Shown: piece by piece, positions 31,550-40,047 of the stretch | How positions within the stretch are numbered: the first letter of the stretch is position 1 | How the letters are laid out: each line of letters starts with the position of its first letter | Source of the DNA: Hallerella sp963652365 | GTDB taxonomy: Bacteria; Fibrobacterota; Fibrobacteria; Fibrobacterales; Fibrobacteraceae | Length of the DNA stretch: 56,646 nucleotides | Reading direction: 5' to 3' | Assembly: GCA_963652365.1 (NCBI GenBank) | Contig: CAVJTH010000015.1 | Location: forward strand, 1-56,646 | Translations under genes and position numbers: made by a program | Notes under the pieces: model-generated | The model's database searches: none | Seen by the model: only the letters and a program-made list of their open reading frames with translations | What the model was told of the DNA's origin: nothing

Positions 31550-33058
31550 CTAGAACGACAGGACGATTCCTGTAGCCAAAAGACCGCCTGCGACGACGAG
31601 AAAGCCCGTTCCGACGTAGCGTTCCGTCTTGGCCCTGTCCGCATAGCGGTGGTTTCTGTCGAGCAGTGTCTGGAAGTTCTTTCCGCCGCCGGAACTCGGC
31701 ATGGAGAGTTCTTTCTTGATAGACTTGGCCTTGTCGCGGTCCTTTTCGGAAATGTAGAGGAAGATTCCTCCGGCAACGGCGGGAGCGAGGGCTGTGCCGA
31801 GGGCGAGATGCCCCCAGAAAATGCGCTTTCGGATGGTTTCGAAAACTTCCTGGGCCTTGCGCTCTTCGGGTGTCGCGATCGGGGCGAGCTGGATTTCGAG
31901 CTGCGTCCTGGTTGTCGCGTTGACGTAGAACTCGACGACGGAATCCCGGAATCCTTCTTTCCAGAGATGGATGCTTGCCGGTCCCGGTTCTTCGGAAAAG
32001 AGCGTCTTTGGCGTCTTGCCGATGGGACGGCTCTTCGGGGTGATTTCCGCTTCGGAAAAGATCCTCGCACCGGAAGGAACCGTTCGGATTTCCACTTCCG
32101 GCTTGACGCGCTTGAGGTGCATGTTGATCTTTGTCGTGTCTCCGGGAATCGGTCGGACGGTCGCCTTGTTCGCCCACAGCGTTCCTTCGACATTCCAGTA
32201 TGCTTCGAGTTCCACTTTTCCCGTGTCCGCGACGACAAAGGCGCAGGGCGTCTGGCAAACGATGTCTTCGCCCTTGCGGGAAAGATTCGCGCCTTCCGGG
32301 TAGGTTTCCACGAAGATAAAGCTCTTCGTCTCCTTCTGGGCGGGTTTCTCCCGGTAGGTGCCCTGGACCTTCCTGACGAGCGAGAGAAAACGGTTCTGGT
32401 CGAGAAGCTCTTCGGTCGCGTGCCTGGACGAAACGGTCAGGCGTTCCGAGCTCTGGGACTTGCCTTCGAAGAGAAAGCGGTGAAGATGGATGTCGAGACT
32501 GTCCTGGTGCCTTGCCGGGCGAATTTCGGCGGTCCAGACGGCGGACGCTCCGCGCTTTTCCGCGACGCTTGCGATGCAGGGGGAATCCTTGCAACCAGGA
32601 AAATCCCTGGCCGAAACGTTCAGGACACGGTCGCCCGATTCCCTTAGAACCTGAAATTCCAGATCGCGAATCCTTTCGGCGAGCGCGGAATCGATGGAAC
32701 GGCTAAATACCGGAAAGACGAGAACTTTTCCGGAAATGTCCGGACTGCTTTCGGTCGAGTCCGCGGCAAGGGTGTCGGCGGAGAGAACGTTCTTGCGGAG
32801 CGAATCCGCTTCGGCGAGGGTCAAGGGGTTTCCCGCGGAATCCGCGAGCGACAGGATTCTCTCCCTTGGAATCTTGACGACGGTGAATGTGTCCGCGACG
32901 AATCCGCCGAGGAGCAGCGTATCGCCCGAGCATCCGAGGTATTCCGCCTGTTGGGTCGTCCCGGAAACGAGCGTGACCGAAAGCGGAACGCCGCGCTGGA
33001 TTTCTTCGGCGCCTAGTCCCGAGATGATGAAAGGCAAAAGGGCGAAAATCTTCTTCAT
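31550..33058 (-). CDS. PEGA-domain envelope protein with C-terminal membrane helices
   Basis: This 502-aa protein has a signal peptide (MKKIFALLPFIISGLGA), a mixed region to about residue 240 with two cysteines in CKDSPCIASVAEKRG, then two PEGA-type beta domains (ETYPEGANLSRKGEDIVC near 255; IRTVPSGARIFSEAEITP near 335). Two hydrophobic segments follow (LALGTALAPAVAGGIFLYI and YVGTGFLVVAGGLLATGIVL). PEGA domains are surface/periplasmic beta modules of unknown specific role. It follows a smaller PEGA gene by 8 nt. Confidence 0.7.
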   Translation of the reverse strand: MKKIFALLPFIISGLGAEEIQRGVPLSVTLVSGTTQQAEYLGCSGDTLLLGGFVADTFTVVKIPRERILSLADSAGNPLTLAEADSLRKNVLSADTLAADSTESSPDISGKVLVFPVFSRSIDSALAERIRDLEFQVLRESGDRVLNVSARDFPGCKDSPCIASVAEKRGASAVWTAEIRPARHQDSLDIHLHRFLFEGKSQSSERLTVSSRHATEELLDQNRFLSLVRKVQGTYREKPAQKETKSFIFVETYPEGANLSRKGEDIVCQTPCAFVVADTGKVELEAYWNVEGTLWANKATVRPIPGDTTKINMHLKRVKPEVEIRTVPSGARIFSEAEITPKSRPIGKTPKTLFSEEPGPASIHLWKEGFRDSVVEFYVNATTRTQLEIQLAPIATPEERKAQEVFETIRKRIFWGHLALGTALAPAVAGGIFLYISEKDRDKAKSIKKELSMPSSGGGKNFQTLLDRNHRYADRAKTERYVGTGFLVVAGGLLATGIVLSF

Positions 33059-33066
33059 GGCTGGCT

Positions 33067-33693
33067 CTAAAAGTAGAAGATGACTGCGGAAACGAGAAAG
33101 AGCGCGCTGAATCCCAGCGAGACGGCTGCCGCTGTCCGGTAGTTCTTGCCGCTTTCTTTCGCGTCGGAAAACTTTCGTTCGAACGATCGATACGCGTCGC
33201 CTTCGCGGATGACGCTGTTCTCGATTTTCTTTCGAGCCTTTTCGGCATCGTGAAAATGGGCCTCGGAGAGCGCGGCGAACGTTCCGGCAAGCGCGAGCGG
33301 AACGAGGCTCGAAGCGAAAAGAACCTTGCCGACCTGGCGGTTCTTTCGCCTGTCCAGGATCTGTTCCTGGAGTTCAATCCTGTCCAGGTCGGCTTCCTGG
33401 AGCTCTATCCATGCGAAGCTTCGCGGAAAATCGGCGATGCGGATGTCGAGGGTCGTGTCGGAGTATCCCGGCTTGAAGAGGGTCGCGCGGACTAGCGTGT
33501 CGGAGCGTCCCAGTCGAATTTCGCAAGGACTCCCGAGCGGGGATTTTTTCACGAACGAACCGGGACGGTCTCCGAGATAGAGTTCCGCGCCGGACGGCCA
33601 CGAGGAAATCCGGAGCGTTCTTGCCGAATCGGGCAGATCGCCTGCCGAAAGCGTCGCGACGAGGATGCCTAGAATCCGCAAGACGGTTTTCAT
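33067..33693 (-). CDS. Short PEGA-domain membrane protein
   Basis: 208 aa from ATG 33693, which overlaps the upstream stop (ATGA). Signal peptide MKTVLRILGILVATLSAG, then one PEGA module (LRISSWPSGAELYLGDRPGS ... GYSDTTLDI), a helical stretch, and two membrane segments (VLFASSLVPLALAGTFAALS; TAAAVSLGFSALFLVSAVIF). The C-terminal plan (helix, two membrane segments around a charged loop) mirrors the next gene, so the two are likely paralogues or partners. Confidence 0.65.
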   Translation of the reverse strand: MKTVLRILGILVATLSAGDLPDSARTLRISSWPSGAELYLGDRPGSFVKKSPLGSPCEIRLGRSDTLVRATLFKPGYSDTTLDIRIADFPRSFAWIELQEADLDRIELQEQILDRRKNRQVGKVLFASSLVPLALAGTFAALSEAHFHDAEKARKKIENSVIREGDAYRSFERKFSDAKESGKNYRTAAAVSLGFSALFLVSAVIFYF

Positions 33694-35039
33694 CGATCCT
33701 CCGGGTTGAATGGTCCGAGCACATCGAGACTGTCGCCGCGTCGGGCAAGGCGCCAGAAGACGGGAGCCGCCGTGTTCCCCGCATAGTCCCGAAGATCGAA
33801 TTCCAGCGCGCAGGAATCCAGGCACGCAGGGAGAAAGCGGACGACGTTTCCGCGGACGCTTCGGGAAAGCGTGTCGCCGCCGAGCGAAACGCGGATAGAG
33901 TTCAGGGAAACGCCCGAACCTCCGTCATAGACGAAAAAATCGAGGGAATCGCCGCCGGCGATTCGCGAAGATCCCGGCATTCGGATCGGGGGAACCGTAT
34001 CTTCCAGAACGACGGTGTCCAGAACGGTGCAGGAGGATCTTCGAAGGAGAACGCTTGTCTCGTAGCGGCCGTATTCGCTTCGGACGGAATCGTGGATGGA
34101 AATCCGGAGCGTATCGTCGGCGGAAATCTCCAGGCGAATCGTTTCCGGGTTCTTGGCGATGGATGCCCGGATGGCGCTTTTCAGCCCAGGGCTTTCGACG
34201 AGAACGGTCCCTGTCGGCGCAATGTTCGGCGAGAGAGACCTGTATCGAATGGGGATGAGCAGATGGGACTTGTCGTTTCCGACCAGGGACGTGCGAAAAT
34301 GACGGATTTCGGAAGAGTCCGCGTCAAAGTCGTTTTCGGAACCGGGAACCCTTGCCGCGACCGCCCAGTAAAAGACAAATGACGAATCCTTGAAAATGGC
34401 GGAATCGCCTGTCATCAGGGGACCGCGCATTCGGTACGATCCGTTGCAGGGAACCGTGTCCAGGGGAAAGCTCCAGATGCTCGCCCTGTCCGAAGACAGG
34501 TAGAGAACGCACTTGGCCTCTTGCCAGGAATTGATCCCGTCCGTCTGGATCCTGAACGTGACGCCCTGCGTGTCGAGAGGGCTTGCGGAGTAGCCGTTTT
34601 CCGGAAAGACGGGAATGACCTCGATCGGCGAATTGACAAAAAGTGTCAGTGTATCCTTTAGCGTGTCGTCAAGGAAATCGACCGTTTTGAGGACAACGTC
34701 GAAAATGCCGGAATCGGGAAAGGTGTGGAAGGTGGCGGAAGACGCGTATTCCTTGCCTTCGACGGTCCAGAGAAAGGACTGGGCGTAGTCGGAGATGTAA
34801 CTTTCGGGAACCGTTTCTCCGTCTAGACGGATTTCGGCGACAAACTGACCGGCCTCCCCGGCGGCGATGGACTTTGTGCGGACGCTCGGAAATTCGCGGT
34901 AGGAAACCCCGTAATACTTGGACGGGACAAAGTGAATGTAGGCGGAAAGGCGCGGAATCGCGTCGGAATCGACACGGGAACTGTCGCCACAGCTCCAGAG
35001 CGCAAAAAGGCAGAGAATCGGAAGGAACCGTCTTTTCAT
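33690..35039 (-). CDS. Lipoprotein with Ig-like domains (third of three)
   Basis: This 449-aa protein has a type II signal peptide with lipobox LWSC at about residue 17 (MKRRFLPILCLFALWSCGDS). It is beta-rich and Asp/Ser-rich with Ig/FN3-like strand patterns and a late PP-IRMPGSSRIAGGDSLDFF segment typical of bacterial Ig modules. Enzyme motifs are absent. Overlaps both neighbours by 4 nt. Likely a surface-exposed or periplasmic binding/structural lipoprotein working with the two other lipoproteins and the PEGA proteins. Confidence 0.6.
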   Translation of the reverse strand: MKRRFLPILCLFALWSCGDSSRVDSDAIPRLSAYIHFVPSKYYGVSYREFPSVRTKSIAAGEAGQFVAEIRLDGETVPESYISDYAQSFLWTVEGKEYASSATFHTFPDSGIFDVVLKTVDFLDDTLKDTLTLFVNSPIEVIPVFPENGYSASPLDTQGVTFRIQTDGINSWQEAKCVLYLSSDRASIWSFPLDTVPCNGSYRMRGPLMTGDSAIFKDSSFVFYWAVAARVPGSENDFDADSSEIRHFRTSLVGNDKSHLLIPIRYRSLSPNIAPTGTVLVESPGLKSAIRASIAKNPETIRLEISADDTLRISIHDSVRSEYGRYETSVLLRRSSCTVLDTVVLEDTVPPIRMPGSSRIAGGDSLDFFVYDGGSGVSLNSIRVSLGGDTLSRSVRGNVVRFLPACLDSCALEFDLRDYAGNTAAPVFWRLARRGDSLDVLGPFNPEDR

Positions 35040-36559
35040 GGAGAGGTTCCTCCGAGGGTGACGAAAAATTCCGAATCGAACGCTTCGCCGCTCGCATAGA
35101 GAATCTCGACGAGAACCTTGCTCCCTGTCTCCTGGAAGAGCGAATGGGAAAAGGTTTTCGATACGGTGCCTTCGTCGTCGAAATCGGCTTCGCCGTCCCA
35201 GTGTCCGTCGGAATCGATGTCCCAGAAAAATCGTTTCGGCAAAAGGTGCGGACAGGCGTTTTCGATCGGAATCGCAAGGGATTCCCCGGGAAAAAGCGTC
35301 GTGTCGGACAAGGTTTGCACGCAGGATTTTCCGGGAGCGACCAGGAAGTTTTCCGTCGCGGAATTCTGGGCGCGGTCGGTGACGGAAATCGTCAGCGGAT
35401 GGAACGCCAGCGATGGCTGGAGATCTTGCGTGAAAACGAGAAGCTCTCCATTGTCAAGCGTCCAGCCGGAAACCTTGCTCCCGTCGAAAATCACCCGGAT
35501 GTCTCCGGTCGAAACGGGGAGACCTCTTTCCTCGATGTCGAATCGGAGCGTGTCTTCCCAGGCGATGGTATCTTTTCTAGAACGGCTTCGGATTCTGGGG
35601 GCGACCGTATCCCGGACTGCGAGACTTTCCAGGTAAAGCGCCTTGTTCCTTTGTACGGAAAGGTTCACCGTGTCGCTCGTGTAGTCCGGGTAGGTTTGGC
35701 TTTGAACGAACAGACGATAGGTTCCGGGCTTTACGTTTCGGATGGAAAAGATGGAATCGTTCCCTTCGTCTTCGAGAAGCCCGCTTTGCGATTCCTCGTC
35801 CGAAACGCTTGCCAGGCGATATGCGAGGGAATCCCGAACGGGACTCCGGATTCCGAGAAAGACATTTTCTGTCGCCTTTTCGGAAACTTTTCCCGTAAGG
35901 AAGAGGGAATGGATTTCTTGCGGTGAGCGGTTCCCGAAATCGTCGCTCGCCGAAACGTCGAAACGGCAAAGCTCCTGCTCGGGAAGGTTTCCCCTGTAGG
36001 TAACGCTCGTGCTCGAAAGAACCGTGTCGAGAAGGACCTTTCCTCCGCACCGGAGCGAAAAGGCGTAGCGCGTCAGGGCGAGGATGTTTTCCGCGGAGGC
36101 GTTCCAGGCAAACGATACCGCGGAATCGGGTGGAATGTCTTGCGTTCCGTTTCGCGGAATCCAGCTCTCGGTGTCGATCTGGGGCGGCGGGGCGACCCAC
36201 AGGATGACGCTGTCTCGGAGCGTGTCGGAAAACCGGTCGAGAAGGGTGAATCTTGCGAGGTGCCTTCCGGGCGAAGAAATGGCGGTACGGTGCGAAAACT
36301 CCGAATGGGTGCTTCCCGAATCGATTTGCCAATGGAATTCCGTCATGCGGATGGAGCGGGTCGGTTCGATGACCGCCAGGAGAACGATGCTGTCGTTCGG
36401 GGAAATCGTGTCGGCCTTGCGCCTTTCCCGGGTAGAGTCGCTTTCCCGGACGACATAGGCCTTGACGGAAACGACGTCGGCGTCTTCGATGTCGAATAGA
36501 GCGCTTTCGTCGGAACAGCCGAGAAGAAACGCGGCGAGAGCGAGGAGGAAAAATCTCAT
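35036..36559 (-). CDS. Lipoprotein with Ig-like domains (second of three)
   Basis: This 507-aa protein has lipobox LLGC (MRFFLLALAAFLLGCSDESA). It contains repeated beta-sandwich-like segments (ISPNDSIVLLAVIEPTRSIR; SWIPRNGTQDIPPDSAVSFA; FSIRNVKPGTYRLFVQSQ) and DIDSDGHWDGEADFDDEGTV, a Ca-binding-like Asp-rich loop of the PKD type. Similar plan to its downstream neighbour. Function unknown. ATGA overlap on both sides makes the three lipoprotein genes translationally coupled. Confidence 0.6.
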   Translation of the reverse strand: MRFFLLALAAFLLGCSDESALFDIEDADVVSVKAYVVRESDSTRERRKADTISPNDSIVLLAVIEPTRSIRMTEFHWQIDSGSTHSEFSHRTAISSPGRHLARFTLLDRFSDTLRDSVILWVAPPPQIDTESWIPRNGTQDIPPDSAVSFAWNASAENILALTRYAFSLRCGGKVLLDTVLSSTSVTYRGNLPEQELCRFDVSASDDFGNRSPQEIHSLFLTGKVSEKATENVFLGIRSPVRDSLAYRLASVSDEESQSGLLEDEGNDSIFSIRNVKPGTYRLFVQSQTYPDYTSDTVNLSVQRNKALYLESLAVRDTVAPRIRSRSRKDTIAWEDTLRFDIEERGLPVSTGDIRVIFDGSKVSGWTLDNGELLVFTQDLQPSLAFHPLTISVTDRAQNSATENFLVAPGKSCVQTLSDTTLFPGESLAIPIENACPHLLPKRFFWDIDSDGHWDGEADFDDEGTVSKTFSHSLFQETGSKVLVEILYASGEAFDSEFFVTLGGTSP

Positions 36560-37209
36560 CGTTCATCCTCCGCGACGAAAAAGCGAATGCGCGGCGTGGA
36601 ATCGGACAGTCCGTAGATGTCTCGGGCGAACACCTGGAAAAAATGCTCTCCCGGGGAAAATCCCGACTGGAAGAATTCGACGAGGGTTCCGACATTGTAA
36701 CGGCTAGAGTCGATGGTCACCGTATAGAAGACCGTGTCGCCCGGGTCGCTGTCTATCGCCGAGTAGGCAAAGCGGAACGCGGTCGAACGGTCGCCTCGGA
36801 GCGTATCGTTTTCTTCGGGAACCGTAGCTTCCGAAAATTTCGGGGCGGTATCGAAGACGAAGTGCAGCGGTTTCGCTAGGCGGTTCTCGTAGCGATCGAG
36901 CGAAACCAGGGAATCGGGAACGCGGCTCGTATCCGTCGAAAAATCGCTCCCTTCGTGCAGGATTTCGCCCGAAGCCCTTTTCCACAGAAAGCGCAGTCTT
37001 TCCTGGAGCGAATCCGGAGTCGCGTAGGCCTTGAGCGTAAAGGAATCCGACGGGGAAAGCTGCAAGGTATCCCGAATGAAATTCCCGTCCTGCTCGGCGC
37101 AGACGTCGATTCTCGGCGTGTCGGCGGAAATCCGCGGCGCCTGCGGCGTTTCGAGGCACGCCGCAAGGAACAGGCAGAAGAGGGGAATTGTCCGTCGGAG
37201 AGAACGCAT
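36556..37209 (-). CDS. Lipoprotein (first of three)
   Basis: This 217-aa protein has lipobox LAAC (RTIPLFCLFLAACLETPQAP). It is beta-rich with FRFAYSAIDSDPGDTVFYTV and GEHFFQVFARDIYGLSDSTP, matching Ig/cadherin-like strand patterns in the two following lipoproteins. ATG 37209 lies 14 nt after the nth stop and 6 nt after TATTTT (minus strand), so it may be read both from nth and from its own promoter. Confidence 0.6.
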   Translation of the reverse strand: MRSLRRTIPLFCLFLAACLETPQAPRISADTPRIDVCAEQDGNFIRDTLQLSPSDSFTLKAYATPDSLQERLRFLWKRASGEILHEGSDFSTDTSRVPDSLVSLDRYENRLAKPLHFVFDTAPKFSEATVPEENDTLRGDRSTAFRFAYSAIDSDPGDTVFYTVTIDSSRYNVGTLVEFFQSGFSPGEHFFQVFARDIYGLSDSTPRIRFFVAEDER

Positions 37210-37210
37210 A

Positions 37211-37225
37211 AGTCTAAAATAGACT
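37211..37225. promoter_or_regulatory. Inverted repeat at the start of the lipoprotein operon
   Basis: AGTCTA and TAGACT are perfect 6-bp arms around AAA, overlapping the nth stop codon and a possible -10 (TATTTT) for the lipoprotein operon. Could be an operator or a weak hairpin. Confidence 0.35.
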
Positions 37226-37859
37226 AATGTGATTTTTCGCGGCAGCCGATCTGGCTGCAAATCGGGCATTTCTGGGGATCGTGTCCGCGGGCCGGGCAGA
37301 ATTCCCGTCCAAAATAGATGATTTGCAGATGCCGGCGGTTCCATTCGGATTCGGGAAAGAGCCTTTTCAGGTCGCGTTCCGTCTTTTCGACGGACGTGCC
37401 GTCCGAAAGCCCCCAGCGCATGGCGAGCCTGTGGATGTGCGTATCGACGGGAAACGCGGGATGTCCGTAGGCCTGGCCCATGATGACGCTTGCGGTCTTG
37501 TGTCCGACGCCGGGCAGGCTTTCCAGTTCCCGGTATGTCTGGGGAACCTTGCCGTGAAAGCGTTCCAGGATGATTTGGGAAAGTTCCGAAATGTGTCGGC
37601 TCTTTGCGGGAGCGAGTCCGCAGGGTCGGATGATTTCCTCGATTTCCTTCGGGGAAAGTTCCGCCATCTTCCATGGCGTATCGGCTAGAGCGAAGAGCTT
37701 CGGGGTGACCGCATTGACCTTTCTGTCCGTGCACTGCGCGCTCAGAAGGACGGCGACAAGAAAGGTGAACGTGTTGGTGAATTGCAGGGGAATCGCCGGA
37801 TTCGGATAGAGCGAGTCCAGCCTTTCGGAAACGAATCGTGCGCGTTCCTGCCTGTTCAT
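37224..37859 (-). CDS. nth: Endonuclease III
   Basis: This 211-aa DNA glycosylase/AP lyase removes oxidised pyrimidines. The helix-hairpin-helix LPGVGHKTASVIMGQAYG (about residues 114-131) holds the catalytic Lys; the catalytic Asp is in FPVDTHIHRLAMRWG. The iron-sulphur cysteines are present but unusually spaced: FCPARGHDPQKCPICSQIGC gives C-x9-C-x2-C-x4-C instead of C-x6-C-x2-C-x5-C. Six nt after cysE. Confidence 0.93.
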   Translation of the reverse strand: MNRQERARFVSERLDSLYPNPAIPLQFTNTFTFLVAVLLSAQCTDRKVNAVTPKLFALADTPWKMAELSPKEIEEIIRPCGLAPAKSRHISELSQIILERFHGKVPQTYRELESLPGVGHKTASVIMGQAYGHPAFPVDTHIHRLAMRWGLSDGTSVEKTERDLKRLFPESEWNRRHLQIIYFGREFCPARGHDPQKCPICSQIGCREKSH

Positions 37860-37865
37860 CGAACG

Positions 37866-38684
37866 CTACTTGGTCGAGGGCCTTGCGCTTTCGACGTCCC
37901 GCGTAAAGTCCTGCTGCATTTCGAGGCTCGGAAGCGCCGTGTCGGGATGCCCAACCTTGACCGCGGGAACTCCGGCAACGGTCACATGGGGGGGGACATC
38001 GCTCAGGACGACCGCTCCCGCGCCGACCTTCGCCCCCTTGCCGATATGGATGTTTCCGAGAAGCTGCGCATGGGCGCCGAGCATGACACCATCGCCGATT
38101 TTAGGGTGCCTGTCGCCGATTTCGTTTCCCGTGCCGCCGAGCGTTACGCCATGGAGAATCGAGACGTTGTTCCCGATCCTTGCCGTTTCGCCGACAACAA
38201 GCCCCGTCGCATGGTCGAGCAGGATTCCGTGGCCTATCCTTGCCGCCGGATGGATATCGACGGCAAATTTCTGGCTGACCAGGCTCTGCAGCATCTTGGC
38301 GAGAAAGAATCGACCGCTCTTCCACAGCGCATGGGCGATGCGGTAAGACTGGATGGCCTGGAATCCCTTGAAGAAAAGAAGCGGTTCCAGCACGGAACGG
38401 CAAGCGGGATCGCGTTCGAGCGTCGCCCACAGATCCTTGGTGGAATCTTCGACGATTGCCGGATTGTCCCTGTACGTGGAAAGGAACAGGCTTTCGAGCT
38501 GGGTGCGGCTCAAGAGCGCGCTTTCGAGCTTTCTCGAAAGAGTCGTCGCCTGGACTTCGGCAAAGGAATGGCGAAAGACGATTTGCTCGTCTAGAAAGGA
38601 CTTGAGCAGCGGCTCTTCGTTTGCCAGGGAGAGAGCTTCCTTGACCAGAGCGGAAAAGAGATCCTTTGAGTCCTTGTTCGCCAT
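37866..38684 (-). CDS. cysE: Serine O-acetyltransferase
   Basis: This 272-aa enzyme makes O-acetylserine for cysteine synthesis. N-terminal helical domain (DSTKDLWATLERDPACRSVL) and a left-handed beta helix of hexapeptide repeats (VDIHPAARIGHGILLDHATG; IGNNVSILHGVTLGGTGNEI; DRHPKIGDGVMLGAHAQLLG), with the catalytic His/Asp pair. ATG 38684 is chosen because GGAG lies 6-7 nt upstream; an in-frame ATG 12 nt earlier is possible. Confidence 0.95.
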   Translation of the reverse strand: MANKDSKDLFSALVKEALSLANEEPLLKSFLDEQIVFRHSFAEVQATTLSRKLESALLSRTQLESLFLSTYRDNPAIVEDSTKDLWATLERDPACRSVLEPLLFFKGFQAIQSYRIAHALWKSGRFFLAKMLQSLVSQKFAVDIHPAARIGHGILLDHATGLVVGETARIGNNVSILHGVTLGGTGNEIGDRHPKIGDGVMLGAHAQLLGNIHIGKGAKVGAGAVVLSDVPPHVTVAGVPAVKVGHPDTALPSLEMQQDFTRDVESARPSTK

Positions 38685-38705
38685 TGAAAACTCCATGTTG
38701 CGGAT

Positions 38706-39068
38706 TTACGTCCGCAATTTAGAAAATGCGGAAATGAATCCAGCGGCGCCCAAGGCCTTGACGAGTGCCAGCGCGTCCTTTCGATCGAGATGCGGGATGC
38801 TTGCCGTGACGCTTTCGGGGAGTCTTTTTCCGAGGCGGAAAGCCTTGGGAATGGAGAATTCCCGGGAGAGCGTCCAGAAAACCGAAAGCTGTTGCAGAAA
38901 CTGGTCCCAGGGAAAATTATCCTTTTCCGTAAAGCGGAGCGTCGCGGGGAGTTGCGCGTCGCGGGCTTCGGCGATTACCGCTCCCTGAAAGTCGATGCCG
39001 GAAACGGTCATCTGCCGGGGAACGCCTTGCGTGGCGGCTTGCGCCGGAATTTGCAGGATGATTTCCAT
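38706..39068 (-). CDS. Hypothetical protein
   Basis: 120 aa from ATG 39068 (MEIILQIPAQAATQGVPRQM). No signal peptide. Alternating strands (FQGAVIAEARDAQLPATLRF) and a C-terminal helix (KDALALVKALGAAGFISAF). Not recognised. The open frame extends upstream into repeat copy B, but that extension is repeat-derived and rejected. It lies 21 nt before cysE and may start the long leftward operon. Confidence 0.55.
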   Translation of the reverse strand: MEIILQIPAQAATQGVPRQMTVSGIDFQGAVIAEARDAQLPATLRFTEKDNFPWDQFLQQLSVFWTLSREFSIPKAFRLGKRLPESVTASIPHLDRKDALALVKALGAAGFISAFSKLRT

Positions 39069-39116
39069 GGAACAGGGAAGATAGAAATTTGGGGATTGTC
39101 TGGGGTTGGCGAATTG

Positions 39117-39256
39117 GCGAGAGTTGAGTGTGAAGAGTGGAGTGTGGAGTTCTGCGAACATCTAGGTTCTAGCGTGAAAAGTTCGCTTCGCGAAAAAGCC
39201 TTTCGGCAGAAAGTAACGGCTCGCTCCGCGACTCTAGGCTCTCCCCACTAAGCTCT
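39117..39256. repeat. Dispersed heptad-rich repeat, copy B (inverted, internally deleted)
   Basis: The reverse complement matches copies C and D (GCCGTTACTTTCTGCCGAAA, then GGCTTTTTCGCGAAGCGA) but jumps at AGCGA straight to ACTTTTCACGCTAGAACCTA, skipping about 120 bp present in copy C. Its end overlaps the stop codon of the amidase gene (39248-39250). Confidence 0.8.
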
Positions 39257-40009
39257 GAACTCGGGCAGAGGAAAGTTCCGCCGCGCAGTCATGACGGCTT
39301 CGACGTCCAGGGAAACGGAAAATGCGCCTTCTTCGGGATCTCCTTTCAGGATTTCCTCGCCGTTCGGGCCGAACGCGTAGCTGTTCGCAAAGTCCTTTCC
39401 CGCACGTCCGCAGGCGAGAACGTAGCACTGGTTTTCGATGGCTCGGGCGCGGAGAAGCGTCTGAAAGTGCATTTCCCTAGCCCTCGGCCACTCCGCCTGG
39501 ATGCAGAAAAGGTTCGCGCCTTGTCGCCGCATTTCGCGAAAGTCCTCGGGAAACCTCAGGTCGAAGCAGATGAAAGGCGAAACGGTAAAGTCTTTCCATC
39601 CGAAAAGAACAGCGGATGTCCCCGGAGAGAAAAGCGCCTGTTCGTCCGCAAACGGGTGTCTTTTCCGGTAAATCTTTTCTGGCTGCGAATGCCCGGGCGA
39701 AAAGATCCCGGTCCAGTTCCGAAAGCGAAAATCCCCGTGCGCAAACTTTTCGATGCCGCCTCCAAGAACAAGACATCTCGTCTCGTCGGCGAGAGACTGC
39801 AAAAACTCGATCGTGGGGGAGCTTTCTTCGTCGAGCGTCTCGGCGAGCGATTCATCCGGATGCGTCAAAAAGCCCGTCGCGAACATTTCCGGAAAGACGA
39901 CGAGACTTTCGGGCTCGGGTCTTGCCCGCAGGAATGTTTTCCGCACGTGGGCAAAGGTCGCGCACTTGTCGCCTTGCGGTTCTGACTGGATGAGATAAGC
40001 GTTCGCCAT
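39248..40009 (-). CDS. Carbon-nitrogen hydrolase (omega-amidase-like)
   Basis: 253 aa. Nitrilase-superfamily triad: Glu in LVVFPEMFATGFLTHP (about residue 42), Lys in IYRKRHPFADEQALFSPG (about 113) and Cys in VSPFICFDLRFPEDFRE (about 148). It resembles the YafV/Nit2 branch, which hydrolyses alpha-ketoglutaramate from methionine salvage; substrate inferred from family. ATG 40009 is preferred to the TTG 9 nt earlier. Its stop codon lies within a GAGCTTAG unit of the repeat. Confidence 0.85.
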   Translation of the reverse strand: MANAYLIQSEPQGDKCATFAHVRKTFLRARPEPESLVVFPEMFATGFLTHPDESLAETLDEESSPTIEFLQSLADETRCLVLGGGIEKFAHGDFRFRNWTGIFSPGHSQPEKIYRKRHPFADEQALFSPGTSAVLFGWKDFTVSPFICFDLRFPEDFREMRRQGANLFCIQAEWPRAREMHFQTLLRARAIENQCYVLACGRAGKDFANSYAFGPNGEEILKGDPEEGAFSVSLDVEAVMTARRNFPLPEFRA

Positions 40010-40019
40010 TTTCGTCAAA

Positions 40020-40044
40020 GTAGAAAATATATATTTTATTGCCT
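40020..40044. promoter_or_regulatory. AT-rich divergent promoter region
   Basis: The 38-bp gap between the amidase and receptor-like genes contains AAAATATATATTTTAT, giving -10-like hexamers on both strands (TATATT, TATTTT). No Shine-Dalgarno is visible for either gene. Confidence 0.4.
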
Positions 40045-40047
40045 GAT

